Shown: in pieces, positions 54,865-64,000 of the stretch
How the letters are laid out: every line of letters begins with the position of its first letter
How positions within the stretch are numbered: the first letter of the stretch is position 1
Assembly: GCA_016124525.1 (NCBI GenBank)
Contig: WGNO01000041.1
Span: 1-64,000, forward strand
DNA from: Nostoc sp. RI_552
Lineage (GTDB): Bacteria > Cyanobacteriota > Cyanobacteriia > Cyanobacteriales > Nostocaceae
DNA length: 64,000 nt
Reading direction: 5' to 3'
Program-made: the position numbers and the translations under genes
The notes under the pieces: model-generated
The model's database searches: none
What the model saw: the letters and a program-made list of their open reading frames with translations, nothing else
What the model was told of the DNA's origin: nothing

Positions 54865-55005
54865 ATGCACAACATAGCAGTTTTTAAGCACTGTACTCTC
54901 AAAGGCGGCTGCTCGCAGAGTAGGAAGCCGTCTCATCAGATGTGTGGCGAAACAAAGTACAGATGCGTCAATTACGTTAGTGATGTTTGAAATCCAAGAG
55001 AAATT

Positions 55006-55749
55006 TCACTCAACCACTGATGCGGAAGCATCCTCATTTGATTGAGGTAAGCCGGGCAATTCTAAACAGTATCCCGCACCATAGACTGTTTTGATATAGC
55101 GAGGGTGACGGGGGTCTGGTTCTAGTTTAGTTCTTAGGTGGCGAATATGTACTCGGATGGTTTCAATGTCATCATCTGGATCATAGCCCCAAACTTCTCG
55201 CAGGATTTCGCTGGGGGAAACCGTCTGACCGTGGCGTTGCAGTAAACAATGGAGTAGCTCAAATTCCAGGTGAGTGAGTTTCACCGTTTCATTGAACCAT
55301 ATAGCCTCAAATCTTTCTGGCACCAGGGTTAAATGGCCATAGTTGAGAATCTCACTATGTTTTGCTGCTTGAGGAATGCGGTCAGTACGCCGTAATAATG
55401 CCCGCACCCGTGCTAACATCTCTTCCACTTCAAAAGGCTTGGTCAGGTAATCATCCGCGCCAGCATTGAAGCCTTCTACTTTATCCTGAGTTTGGCTTAA
55501 AGCAGTCAGCATCAATACGGGAATTTCCGCCGTCCGCTCATCCCGCCGTAAGCGTTGGCAAACTGTAAATCCGTCCACTCTTGGCAGCATGAGGTCAAGC
55601 ATGATTAAGTCAGGTTGCAGCTGAAGAGCCAACGCTTGACCTTTGATGCCATCTTCAGCTTGACTGACATCATAGCCAGCCATTTCCAAGTTGACCGCAA
55701 CGAGTTCTGAGATTGCTGGGTCATCATCTATGACAAGAATCCTGGGCAT
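55006..55749 (-). CDS. rpaA: response regulator RpaA
   Basis: A 247-residue OmpR-type regulator nearly identical in motif order to RpaA of other cyanobacteria. The receiver has Asp52 (LIMLDLMLP) and [10 protein letters not shown]; the DNA-binding domain has [16 protein letters not shown]. RpaA, phosphorylated by SasA, is the output of the circadian clock and controls night-time genes and phycobilisome association. The neighbourhood with holB is typical. ATG at 55749. Confidence 0.94.
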   Translation of the reverse strand: MPRILVIDDDPAISELVAVNLEMAGYDVSQAEDGIKGQALALQLQPDLIMLDLMLPRVDGFTVCQRLRRDERTAEIPVLMLTALSQTQDKVEGFNAGADDYLTKPFEVEEMLARVRALLRRTDRIPQAAKHSEILNYGHLTLVPERFEAIWFNETVKLTHLEFELLHCLLQRHGQTVSPSEILREVWGYDPDDDIETIRVHIRHLRTKLEPDPRHPRYIKTVYGAGYCLELPGLPQSNEDASASVVE

Positions 55750-55958
55750 TATTAAAAAATTTATTACTACTTAATTAAGGATAAATAAGAACCTTTGATA
55801 GATACAAAGATTTTTATCTTGATTATAAGAAACATTTCAATGTAGCATAAAATTTAAAACTGAAGAATGGTGCAATCAAAACTAAGGTACTCTAAATCCC
55901 CTATATGTTGTGTCATTCTGCCTACAATCCGCCCCGCTTTCTCCAAAATGGTGTAATA

Positions 55959-56969
55959 ATGACTGTTTACACTGCTTTGTGGGGAAAACGTTATTGGCAA
56001 CAAACTACTCCTCATTTAGAGCCGCCTTATCATAAAAAAATTTTTATTGGTGGACAGGGTGTGCCAATTTTTAGTTTGGTCGCAATACCAAAAAATGCTC
56101 ACGGCACGATTATTGCTACCTATGGGATTACTGGGGATATAGAGCAAGAATGGTTTTTGAGACTCTTAGGGCGTAAAGCTTATGCTCAAGGATACGCCGT
56201 CGTGTTATTTGATTGGCGTGCCCACGGTAAAACAGCGGAATTATCTCCTACTTTGACCTCCGATGGTTTGTATGAAGGGGAAGATTTTGTTCGCATTGCA
56301 GCGGGGGCTGCTGCTATGGGGTGTCCGGGTAAATTTTGGTTTACAGGATTTTCCTTGGGGGGACAATTAGCACTATGGGGGATAAAAACTGCGGCGGATT
56401 TGATTCAAGGCCATGAATATTTAGGATTACGAGATAGTGATATTGGTGGTGGGGTGGTTATTTGTCCAAGTTTGGATTCCAGGCGATCACTTGAGTATTT
56501 AGTCAAACAACCTATTGGTAAATACTTAGAAAAGCTGATTGCAACTAAATTGAAAACACTGGCGTGGCGCATACATGATGCTCATCCTGGCACAATTGAC
56601 CCTGAAGCAATTAAACGAGCTAATAGTATCTGGGCTTTTGACCACGAATTGGTAATTGGCAGATTGGGTTTTCCCTCGGTGGAAGCATATTATCAAGCCA
56701 GTAGCGCTTTACAGCTGTTACCACAAATATCAAAACCAACCCTGATTTTATATGCTGCCGATGACCCTTTATTTCATCCAGCAATTATCCCTCAGTTACA
56801 AGCCGCTTGTGGTAGTAATCCAGAGCTAGATTTGTTACTTACCGCTCATGGTGGTCATGTTGGTTATTTAAGTAGCAAACAAGGCCAGCGCCAAACACAA
56901 GATCCTGACCTTTGGTGGGCTTGGAATCGGACTTTAGAGTGGTTAGAAAACAGGCGAAAAATTCCATAG
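55959..56969 (+). CDS. alpha/beta hydrolase
   Basis: A 336-residue protein from ATG 55959 (MTVYTALWGKRYW); an upstream ATG at 55905 would add 18 poorly supported residues. The nucleophile elbow is FTGFSLGG (GxSxG), and Asp in YAADDPLF and His in TAHGGHVGY complete a Ser-Asp-His triad. It resembles YheT-type esterases with an oxyanion region DWRAHG. The substrate is unknown. Confidence 0.87.
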   Translation: MTVYTALWGKRYWQQTTPHLEPPYHKKIFIGGQGVPIFSLVAIPKNAHGTIIATYGITGDIEQEWFLRLLGRKAYAQGYAVVLFDWRAHGKTAELSPTLTSDGLYEGEDFVRIAAGAAAMGCPGKFWFTGFSLGGQLALWGIKTAADLIQGHEYLGLRDSDIGGGVVICPSLDSRRSLEYLVKQPIGKYLEKLIATKLKTLAWRIHDAHPGTIDPEAIKRANSIWAFDHELVIGRLGFPSVEAYYQASSALQLLPQISKPTLILYAADDPLFHPAIIPQLQAACGSNPELDLLLTAHGGHVGYLSSKQGQRQTQDPDLWWAWNRTLEWLENRRKIP

Positions 56970-57350
56970 GCATGGCGATGATATGACAAAGTTAATAAAA
57001 ATACAGCAGCTTTCATGAAGATAAAACATATGTAGAAATTCTCAATAAAATAGCAACATTAAGATACTGCTTCTTCAATCCTTAAGGATTCAAGAGGGTA
57101 AGTGAGGCTCTCTGTGTTGGTAAATCAAAAAAGATTTGGTGAATTATTTGCTGATGTAATCTACTCAGTCCCAAATGCCCTAAGTATTTTTTAACATTTG
57201 CTCAGAGTTATGTGTACAGCAACATTCTGGTTTGATGGTTTTATTTTACTAACCTAGAGTTAAACCAATCGTAATTCAATATTAACGTTGATTCAATAGT
57301 GTATTAGTGTCCGATCCCGTATTGAATTAAAAATAAAGAGAAGCAACATA
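56970..57350. other. spacer upstream of the PhoX-like gene
   Basis: AATCCTTAAGGATT at 57077-57090 is a perfect 14-bp palindrome. Possible Pho-box-like elements (such as GTTAAACC) are too weak to call. No gene seen. Confidence 0.35.
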
Positions 57351-58775
57351 ATGCAAGTCTCAAGACGTAAATTTTTAACTTTAGCTGGCACAAGTGCAGC
57401 CACGGTGACAATGCTTTCACCATTGGAAGCATTCTATGCCAGGGTTGCCCGTGGTGAAATGCCTACAACTCGTGGCTACGGAAGACTTGAAGAAAAGTTA
57501 CCTTTAAACAGTGCTGAACTTCCTGCTCAATATAGAGGAGTACCCGTTTTACAACTGCCTCGTGGGTTTAACTACACCGCCTTCCATTTTACTGGTGAGC
57601 TAATGGATGACGGGTTTACAGTGCCCCAGGGACATGACGGGATGGCCGCATACCCAGGAGCTAACAAAACAACAATTCTAGTTTGTAACCATGAACTCGG
57701 TTCTTCCGCAAACAATCCTGTTAGAGGTGATACCAGATACTCTACAGGTGTTCAAGGCGGAACTAGCACGGTGGTAGTGGGAGCAGACCGTAAACCAATT
57801 AAGCACTTTAACTCTTTAGCTGGAACTAGTCGTAACTGTGCAGGTGGTCCTACACCCTGGCGGACATGGGTTACTTGTGAAGAAACCTTCTCCACAAGTA
57901 GCAACACCACTGGTACTGCTGGTACTGCAACCGTGAGACATGGTTACAACTTTGAAGTTGTTGCTGACCCCAACAGTGGTTTAGTCACTCCAGTTGCTCT
58001 CACAGCTATGGGACGCTTCAACCATGAAGCCATAGCTGTAGACCCCAGAACTGGCTATGTCTACGAAACCGAAGACCGTGGTGATAGCAGCTTCTATCGC
58101 TTTGTACCTGATGTTAGACCCACCAAAGTGGGTGACTTGGCTCAAGGTGGTACTCTTTATGCATTGAAAGTTAGAGGCGCAGAAAATTTTGCTCTCAATA
58201 CAATCAATAATCCTAATTTTGGTGGTCAGCCAGGATTAGTTCAAGTTGGTCAAAAATTACCTGTAGAGTGGGTTCAAATTGACAATCCCGATCCCGACCA
58301 AGATACTGTTCGCAAGGAAGCTCAAGAAAAGGGTGCGGCTATATTCTTCCGAGGTGAGGGAGCTTGGTACGGTAATGGATTAATCTATTTTGTCGCTTCT
58401 CAAGGTGGTCCACCAGTATCTTCTGCTGCTAACGCCAGAGGTAATGGTCAAGTTTGGGCTTACGACCCTGCTAGGGAAGAGTTAACCCTTGTAGTTGAAG
58501 GTTCTCCCACTGGTGCATTTTTACAGGCTCCAGATAATATCACTGTTGCTCCTTGGGGCGACCTCTTCCTGTGCGAAGACGGTAGTGGAGTAGACTATAT
58601 TGTGGGCGTTAATGGCAAGGGCGAGGTCTATCAATTTGCCATGAACAATCTGGGTACCAGTGAGTTTGCTGGTGCTTGCTTCTCTGCTGACGGTAGAACA
58701 ATGTTTGTCAACATTCAATCTCCCGGTATTACACTTGCTATTTTTGGACCTTGGAATCGTGCTTATCGTGGATAA
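57351..58775 (+). CDS. PhoX-like (DUF839) secreted phosphatase-type protein
   Basis: A 474-residue protein. The N-terminus SRRKFLTLAGTSAATV is a Tat signal (RRKFL), so it is exported folded. DUF839 landmarks include CNHELGSSANNPV and RNCAGGPTPWRTWVTCEET. A later PDNITVAPWGDLFLCEDG is a typical C-terminal beta-propeller block. PhoX enzymes are Ca/Fe alkaline phosphatases; this one has the family pattern, but catalytic proof is lacking. A strong terminator follows. Confidence 0.85.
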   Translation: MQVSRRKFLTLAGTSAATVTMLSPLEAFYARVARGEMPTTRGYGRLEEKLPLNSAELPAQYRGVPVLQLPRGFNYTAFHFTGELMDDGFTVPQGHDGMAAYPGANKTTILVCNHELGSSANNPVRGDTRYSTGVQGGTSTVVVGADRKPIKHFNSLAGTSRNCAGGPTPWRTWVTCEETFSTSSNTTGTAGTATVRHGYNFEVVADPNSGLVTPVALTAMGRFNHEAIAVDPRTGYVYETEDRGDSSFYRFVPDVRPTKVGDLAQGGTLYALKVRGAENFALNTINNPNFGGQPGLVQVGQKLPVEWVQIDNPDPDQDTVRKEAQEKGAAIFFRGEGAWYGNGLIYFVASQGGPPVSSAANARGNGQVWAYDPAREELTLVVEGSPTGAFLQAPDNITVAPWGDLFLCEDGSGVDYIVGVNGKGEVYQFAMNNLGTSEFAGACFSADGRTMFVNIQSPGITLAIFGPWNRAYRG

Positions 58776-58860
58776 GGTTACACAGAAAATAGAACTAGTG
58801 TAGAGGGATTTGCATAATAAGCCTGAAAAAGTAATTTCAAATCAAACCAGAGGTTAAACA

Positions 58861-58891
58861 GCCGGGTTTTTGACATAAAAACCCGGTTTTT
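58861..58891 (+). terminator. strong intrinsic terminator of the PhoX-like gene
   Basis: CCGGGTTTTT (58862-58871) pairs with AAAAACCCGG (58877-58886), with TTTTT after. The perfect stem can also end transcription of the convergent glcF. Confidence 0.9.
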
Positions 58892-58923
58892 ATGGTCTGT
58901 TCCTGCGCCTTTGTCTATCTCCC

Positions 58924-60276
58924 TCAGTTCAGTTTTACACCCCGAATTGAATAATCCAATAACTCCATTGGGTGCATGACAAAAATTGTTTTTCCTTGCA
59001 ATTGCAAATGCTTAGTAATTTGCAACGCACAACCAGGATTAGCAGAAGCAATTAACTCTGCACCAGTATTTAATAAATTCTGCACTTTTTGTCGGCCTAA
59101 TTCTTCAGCAACTTCTGGTTGCAACATATTATACACACCGGCACTACCACAACACAGAGCTGCATCTACTGGTTCACTCAACTTAACACCAGGAATTTTC
59201 CGTAACAATTGACGGGGTTGCACACTAATTTTTTGTCCATGTAATAAATGACAAGCATCTTGATAAACCAAATTTAAGGGTTTATCAGTTAAGGGCAATA
59301 ATTTAACTGTCAATCCCACTGTTGCTAAAAACTCTTGAGCATCTCTAATCTTAGCGGCAAATGCCTCAGCTTTTTCTCGATAATCTGGGTCATCTTGTAA
59401 AATGTGACCGTATTCTTTTAAGGTATGACCGCAACCGGCAGCATTGATAATAACAAAATCTACTTCAGTATTGGCAAAACTATCAATCATTTTCCTGGCT
59501 AACGCCTTCCCTTGTTCGGTTTGTCCTTGATGTTCAGGAAGCGCCGCACAACAACCTTGAGATTTAGGAATTACAACTTCACAACCATTCGCTGTTAAAA
59601 CTCGTACAGTTGCTTCATTGACAGGGGAGAAAAACAGCCGTTGCACACATCCCAAAATTACCCCAACTCGGTAACGCTTCTCTCCTTGGGCGGGAATAAT
59701 ATCCGGTAAATTATCTTGAAAAGATTGAGCAGTAATTTTGGGCAAAATTGATTCCATTGCGGCCAAACGGGGAGATATTTTTTTCAGTAAACCCGTAGCG
59801 CGCACTAACTTTGGCAAACCCAACCTTTGATATACCAGTAAAGGAAACAAAAACAATCGTAATAAATCAGGATTAGGAAACAAAAAAAATAGCAGTTGAC
59901 GAATTAGCTGATCTGGTAAACTGCGGGAATAATTGCGTTCAACTTGGTGACGAGTGGCAGAAATCAATTTGTCATACTGTACACCAGAAGGACAAGTACT
60001 GACACAAGCTAGACAACCCAAGCAAGAATCAAAATGTTCTACGGTTGCTTGATTCAGAGCTATTTCACCCTCGTTAATTGCATCCATTAAATAAATACGT
60101 CCTCTCGGAGAATCCATCTCCTTACCAATCACCCTATAACTAGGACAGGTAGAAAGACAAAACCCACAATGTACACAACTATCAATTAACTTCGGGTCTG
60201 GTGGATAATTAACATCAAACCTTTTTAAATTCTTAATACTAGCGGTATCATTGACAGAATTCTCTGAAACTTGCAT
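58924..60276 (-). CDS. glcF: glycolate dehydrogenase iron-sulfur subunit
   Basis: A 450-residue protein. Two ferredoxin-like motifs are visible, CVHCGFCLSTCP (residues 34-45) and CLGCLACVSTCP (about 84-95). Two CCG domains follow (GCCAALPEHQG, ALCCGSAGVYN). It passes electrons from glycolate oxidation to the respiratory chain in the photorespiratory pathway. It follows the FAD subunit gene by 55 bases on the same strand. AGGAAG precedes the ATG. Confidence 0.93.
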   Translation of the reverse strand: MQVSENSVNDTASIKNLKRFDVNYPPDPKLIDSCVHCGFCLSTCPSYRVIGKEMDSPRGRIYLMDAINEGEIALNQATVEHFDSCLGCLACVSTCPSGVQYDKLISATRHQVERNYSRSLPDQLIRQLLFFLFPNPDLLRLFLFPLLVYQRLGLPKLVRATGLLKKISPRLAAMESILPKITAQSFQDNLPDIIPAQGEKRYRVGVILGCVQRLFFSPVNEATVRVLTANGCEVVIPKSQGCCAALPEHQGQTEQGKALARKMIDSFANTEVDFVIINAAGCGHTLKEYGHILQDDPDYREKAEAFAAKIRDAQEFLATVGLTVKLLPLTDKPLNLVYQDACHLLHGQKISVQPRQLLRKIPGVKLSEPVDAALCCGSAGVYNMLQPEVAEELGRQKVQNLLNTGAELIASANPGCALQITKHLQLQGKTIFVMHPMELLDYSIRGVKLN

Positions 60277-60331
60277 ATTGATTTTCTTCCTCTATTCCTT
60301 TTTATCCTTTGGTATTTTGCGTTTGGTTCAA

Positions 60332-61618
60332 TTAAATCCCACCCACAAAGCGACCGGGATTTAAAATATTTTTACTATCAAACTGTGCTTTAATTTGGCG
60401 CATCACGTGCAAAGAATTCCCTGTGTATCCCCAAACATCTATTGCTTGTTTTACCTGATTTGATGCAGTTAAAATACTTACAAAACCTCTATGTTGTTGA
60501 CAGCGATCGCGCATTTTTAAAATTTGTTTTTCATCCTCAAATTGCAACCAGCCTAAACCACTACCAATATGAATTAAACCCATTTCTGTTTGGGTCAGAA
60601 CCTCCACAGCAGCAGTTGGTGACACTCCTATTTTGCAGGTAATTGTAGAATCTTTGCCCAAATCATCCATTAGTTCTCGCAATCTTTGCCATAGATGGTC
60701 TTCATGTTCATTCACATAAATTTTTCCATCTAAACCTAACCTTTCCGCCACAGCCAACAATCGATTTGACTGTTCTTTCACACTTTCACTAATACTTTGG
60801 AAACGAGCAATTAATCCTAACCCCTGATTCCAGCCTAACTCAGAAACCAATTGAGTGGATAGTAAATCAGCCTGGGTTGGTGTTAGTGCTGAATTGCGGA
60901 GAGTAGCCGCAGCTTGACATATGGCTTCTGGTGTACCAGTTAGCGCCACGGTACTGGATGCTTCCTGTAATGGATACACACGAAAAGTTACTTGACTAAT
61001 AATACCTAATGTGCCGTAAGCCCCAGCAAATAACTTCATCAAATCGTATCCGGCAACATTTTTGACAACCCGCCCTCCAGCTTTGGCAATTTGCCCATCA
61101 CTACGGACAAAGGTAATACCTAGTAGCTGGTCGCGTACACTACCATAACGTTGCCGCAAAGAACCTGTGTCACCTGTGGCGACAATACCGCCAATAGTTG
61201 CTAGTTCTGGTTTACTGGGGTCAAGGGCAATAAATTGGCGTGCTTGGGCTAAAATTCCTTGGAGTTGAGAAAATTGCATCCCGGCTTCCACTGTGACAGT
61301 TAAATCACCGACGGCGTGGGCAATGAGTTGATTGATGCGTTCTGTGCTAACTACTATATCTATACCTGTAGCTAAACCACCCCAGTTGATTTTACTCCTT
61401 TTACCACAGGGCAAAACGCGCCAGCGGTGACGGTGGGCTTCGGCTATGACGGCTGCTAATTGTCTTTGGGTGCGGGGATAGACGATACAAGTGGGAGGGT
61501 TTGCAGATGCGATGGCCTGTTGAATTTGTTTTTGTTGGCTGTGTTCGAGGTTTTCCCAAAGACAGATGGCATTTTCTGCGTCAATGGTAGATGCGAGACA
61601 AGAGGCGATGGGGTTCAT
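60332..61618 (-). CDS. glcE: glycolate oxidase FAD-binding subunit GlcE-like
   Basis: A 428-residue protein. An FAD-binding-4 domain begins CIVYPRTQRQLAAVIAEA, with PCGKRSKINWGG and VTVEAGMQFSQLQGIL, then the C-terminal KAQFDSKNILNPGRF. It pairs with glcF downstream. A separate GlcD subunit is not in the window, as in many cyanobacteria. Photorespiratory glycolate is the likely substrate. Confidence 0.85.
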   Translation of the reverse strand: MNPIASCLASTIDAENAICLWENLEHSQQKQIQQAIASANPPTCIVYPRTQRQLAAVIAEAHRHRWRVLPCGKRSKINWGGLATGIDIVVSTERINQLIAHAVGDLTVTVEAGMQFSQLQGILAQARQFIALDPSKPELATIGGIVATGDTGSLRQRYGSVRDQLLGITFVRSDGQIAKAGGRVVKNVAGYDLMKLFAGAYGTLGIISQVTFRVYPLQEASSTVALTGTPEAICQAAATLRNSALTPTQADLLSTQLVSELGWNQGLGLIARFQSISESVKEQSNRLLAVAERLGLDGKIYVNEHEDHLWQRLRELMDDLGKDSTITCKIGVSPTAAVEVLTQTEMGLIHIGSGLGWLQFEDEKQILKMRDRCQQHRGFVSILTASNQVKQAIDVWGYTGNSLHVMRQIKAQFDSKNILNPGRFVGGI

Positions 61619-61960
61619 CAGTTTATTTTTTTAGTCCTAATTCTAATTTAAAGGTGAAACGAAAGAATTTAGGGGCTACCTCGCCGCAGTTAATTTGGTG
61701 TGATGGACAAATCATGAATGCTTTTACCGTTACACCGATTCCCCTGGTAATCCCGCCTATAATAGGGTGTTCTTGTGACTTTTCATCACAATGTTGATTA
61801 ATTCTCACCTGATGCTGGAATTTGTGTCATAGTAGGAGAGTGAGAATTTATTCGGCGATCAGCTTTTGTTTTTAGTATTGACAGGCTCTTTCCTTTTGGT
61901 ATTTACAGACTTTTCTCCGAAACCGGAATCTCTACACTCTTACGATTTGGGAGAAAATTT
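61619..61960. promoter_or_regulatory. rbp promoter and leader region
   Basis: A consensus TATAAT lies at 61758-61763, without a clear -35. TTGTGA (61773-61778) and TCACAA (61786-61791) form an inverted repeat with a 7-base spacer, at about the predicted transcription start. The leader of the RRM gene would then be about 190 bases. GGGAG lies just before its ATG. Confidence 0.5.
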
Positions 61961-62266
61961 ATGTCAGTTTACGTAGGTAATCTATCTTACGAAGTTACAC
62001 AAGAAACTCTTACTGCTGTGTTTGCGGAGTATGGTTCTGTAAAGAGCGTACAGCTACCTACTAACCGTGAAACAGGGCAACTGCGCGGTTTTGGTTTTGT
62101 AGAAATGGCTACACAAGAAGAAGAAACAGCAGCCATCGAAGCTCTTGATGGTGCTGAATGGATGGGACGGGATTTGAAAGTCAATAAGGCCAAGCCCAGA
62201 GAAAATAGAAATACCTTTAGTGGTAACCGTGGTGGCGGTGGCGGTAATTTCCGTAGCCGTTATTAA
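61961..62266 (+). CDS. RNA-binding protein with RRM and glycine-rich tail
   Basis: A 101-residue protein. RNP2 is VYVGNL and RNP1 RGFGFVEM in one RRM (residues 2-78), followed by a Gly/Arg/Asn tail with five Gly in a row. Similar cyanobacterial Rbp proteins are induced by cold and bind U-rich RNA. The long leader and the inverted repeat at the promoter suggest post-transcriptional or temperature control. A strong bidirectional terminator follows. Confidence 0.93.
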   Translation: MSVYVGNLSYEVTQETLTAVFAEYGSVKSVQLPTNRETGQLRGFGFVEMATQEEETAAIEALDGAEWMGRDLKVNKAKPRENRNTFSGNRGGGGGNFRSRY

Positions 62267-62278
62267 GTAACTTAGTTT

Positions 62279-62317
62279 AAAAATCTCAAGCCCGACTCGT
62301 CGGGCTTGAGATTTTTC
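62279..62317. terminator. bidirectional terminator
   Basis: AAAAATCTCAAGCCCGA pairs with TCGGGCTTGAGATTTTT around a four-base loop, with T on both sides. It serves the RRM gene and overlaps by two bases the stop of the convergent GGCT-like gene. Confidence 0.92.
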
Positions 62318-62969
62318 AATAGCTTTTTAACCCTTGGTTAGTGCTAGGATTGGCTTGCAATGGCGATTTGTCAACGGTTGGCAAAATTTGCTTTTCTTGA
62401 TCACGCTGCTGTAATTTGTACATATGATCAAACAAATGCCAGCAATATTCCTCTGGTAGTCCACAGGTAACGGCGCCCCGCAGTACAACATTAAAGTACC
62501 AATCATTTGGTGCGAGTTCTTCCGTGAGCTTGTTAACAACTACATAGGTGCGAACTTTGGTGTATACCTGATTTTCGCATTGAATATCCACTGTCTCCCG
62601 ACGATATAAACTTTGGGAAACACCTTCACGCTTGTCTAGATATGCGCTCAGTCGCCAAGGTAGCTGATACAGTACACCTTTGACACTGGCACTGATATCT
62701 GTTAAGACATCCAAAACCCCACACTTGCGAGTTGGAGAATAGGAATAAAACCCTAAGCGGTAACCCTTTAAAATTCCAGTCCCAATAATATAAGAATGGG
62801 TATTTTCACCAAGCGATCGCTTCAAATCTACCGGACACATACAAGAGCCATAGGCAAAATAGTAAAACATCGGCTCTTTCTGTGACTGTTGTTGCAGTTT
62901 TAAATCTAGCTTGGGAGGATTATGAGGTTGCACCCAAGTATGATGTGAGCGATCGCTGTGATGACTCAT
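62316..62969 (-). CDS. gamma-glutamylcyclotransferase-like protein
   Basis: A 217-residue protein from ATG 62969. The fold begins MFYYFAYGSCM (residues 34-44), with the FAYGS loop of GGCT enzymes; an ATG at 62870 would start just there. DKREGVSQSLYRRE carries the conserved acidic residue. These enzymes form 5-oxoproline from gamma-glutamyl amines. The first 33 residues are His/Gln-rich with no domain and may not be translated. Substrate unknown. Confidence 0.82.
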   Translation of the reverse strand: MSHHSDRSHHTWVQPHNPPKLDLKLQQQSQKEPMFYYFAYGSCMCPVDLKRSLGENTHSYIIGTGILKGYRLGFYSYSPTRKCGVLDVLTDISASVKGVLYQLPWRLSAYLDKREGVSQSLYRRETVDIQCENQVYTKVRTYVVVNKLTEELAPNDWYFNVVLRGAVTCGLPEEYCWHLFDHMYKLQQRDQEKQILPTVDKSPLQANPSTNQGLKSY

Positions 62970-63059
62970 CTATCTTTAGAAGTACTTATGTAGGGACTAG
63001 TTTATCATTTGTTCTCCACAAATACAACTTTATACCGATAGAGAAACTGTAGTTTAAAG

Positions 63060-63779
63060 TTATAAGGGCGATACTCTTGGATTTCTGACCACCGAGCTGG
63101 CTTTTTTATTCAGTCTGACTAGAGAGCCAGATTCATTAGTGTGATATACCAAACTTTCACCAGCACCAGTAACAGTTACTCGCCAGCCAGGAACTAAAGC
63201 CTGGGTACACAATTCATCAGCAGCAGCCAAGTTCAAACAGCCATCATTCCAAGTGTTTGGTTGAGACTGAGTAATTTTTAGCTGCAAACTTGGCATTTGT
63301 AAACGTTGAGAAGCCGCTTGCAGAACTGCATCTTTCACGGATTCAGGGAGATTTGTAGCCGGGTTATTTGTGGATATATTTTGTGCTGCTAAACGCAAAT
63401 AACGCCCATTTCTATTGGTGTGATATATCCAGTTTTTTGCGTTGTTAGAGACTACAACTCGCCAACCAGGAACTAAGACTTGGGTACAAAGCTCATCAGG
63501 TTGAGGTAGTTCTAAACAACCATTGTTCCAATTTTTTTGCTCATAATCGATAGTTTTTATTTCTCTAACAGCAATTGCCTTTCTCCTAGCTAAATCTCGC
63601 TTTACAGCCTGCTCTACTCGAATTGGTAAGAGATTACGCTGATTTTTTGTTAATACTTCAGCAGTGGCACTTTTGACGATTGTCAACCCCCCAATTACAG
63701 ACAAAATACTAGCTAAAATTAAAACTGTGATTATTGACCCTTGATAGGAAACACAACATTTTTTCTGAGGAATCTGCAT
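63060..63779 (-). CDS. membrane-anchored protein with a duplicated domain
   Basis: I use the ATG at 63779; an upstream TTG at 63809 would add 10 residues. The 239-residue product has a hydrophobic segment near residues 13-35, a signal or anchor. Two copies of an approximately 60-residue unit follow, each with WNNGCL/WNDGCL, DELCTQ.LVPGWRV and YHTN. The paired Cys suggest disulfides outside the cytoplasm. The repeat is shared by cyanobacterial exported proteins; function unknown. Confidence 0.65.
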   Translation of the reverse strand: MQIPQKKCCVSYQGSIITVLILASILSVIGGLTIVKSATAEVLTKNQRNLLPIRVEQAVKRDLARRKAIAVREIKTIDYEQKNWNNGCLELPQPDELCTQVLVPGWRVVVSNNAKNWIYHTNRNGRYLRLAAQNISTNNPATNLPESVKDAVLQAASQRLQMPSLQLKITQSQPNTWNDGCLNLAAADELCTQALVPGWRVTVTGAGESLVYHTNESGSLVRLNKKASSVVRNPRVSPL

Positions 63780-64000
63780 AGGAAAATACCAATACTTATT
63801 AATATCCAAACAGACGTTAGGACTATAATAATTTGTTCCTGAGAGAGATGTAGCAAGTTATGAAGTCAGACAAAAAAATATTACAAAAATTCACCAAAAA
63901 ATAAGTAAGTCAGTAGTCTAACTCACACATAATCACGCAACTTATGTCTAAAGAGACTAGTCTAAATTATGTTAGAGGCTATGTCTAGAAAGTTATGGAA
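63780..64000. other. window end spacer
   Basis: AT-rich sequence with no supported gene. Confidence 0.3.

Overview
The window is chromosomal DNA of a filamentous, very probably heterocyst-forming cyanobacterium (Nostoc/Anabaena-like). The evidence is a full-length hetR with all the residues known from Anabaena HetR, plus cyanobacterial marker genes (pxcA, ycf66, rpaA next to holB, glcE/glcF of photorespiration, a glycine-tailed RRM protein). There are also many HIP1 octamers (GCGATCGC) and AT-rich spacers with short dispersed palindromes. No tRNA, rRNA or CRISPR array was recognised.

Layout. 0-0.26 kb: tail of an IS200/IS605-type TnpB gene with its right-end hairpin. 0.28-7.0 kb: radical-SAM activase-like protein, msrA, a large UvrD/AddB-like P-loop protein, pxcA, a decayed transposase and argJ. 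7.4-10.7 kb: a truncated CHAD gene and three envelope-type proteins (secreted protein, Zn amidase with peptidoglycan-binding domains, Cys-repeat protein). 10.8-14.7 kb: hetR with a long leader, and a coiled-coil/EamA transporter fusion. 15.3-25.2 kb: phosphate transporter, Zn-alcohol dehydrogenase, FAD oxidoreductase, gnd, a frameshifted cation/proton antiporter, a VWA protein and Ycf66.

25.4-34.5 kb is the most accessory-looking stretch. It holds a DUF4926 gene broken by one stop codon, a convergent three-Cys-motif (Gp37/Gp68, DUF5131) and TcmP pair, an ileS with an apparent DUF2934-like insertion in its editing domain, and two divergent ParA loci. One ParA is fused behind a restriction-enzyme-like (HSDR_N, PD-(D/E)XK) domain and translationally coupled to a ParB-like protein. 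A perfect 8+8 bp palindrome lies between the two ParA genes. The nuclease-ParA/ParB-like unit is my best candidate for an undescribed system; TcmP/DUF5131 is second.

34.5-43.0 kb: two glycosyltransferases, a small membrane protein, a PAS-CRP regulator, an inverted-repeat element, and an overlapping Zn-ribbon/double winged-helix pair. 43.1-52.1 kb: a divergent two-component system, a P2-type ATPase with a small membrane partner, and a stress-type cluster (PEBP, HPF-cold-shock fusion, phosphoribosyltransferase, DUF2267 fragment). 52.5-64 kb: NurA nuclease, holB, rpaA, alpha/beta hydrolase, PhoX-like protein, glcE-glcF, RRM protein, GGCT-like protein and a duplicated-domain envelope protein.

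All family assignments come from reading motifs by eye; no database search was run.
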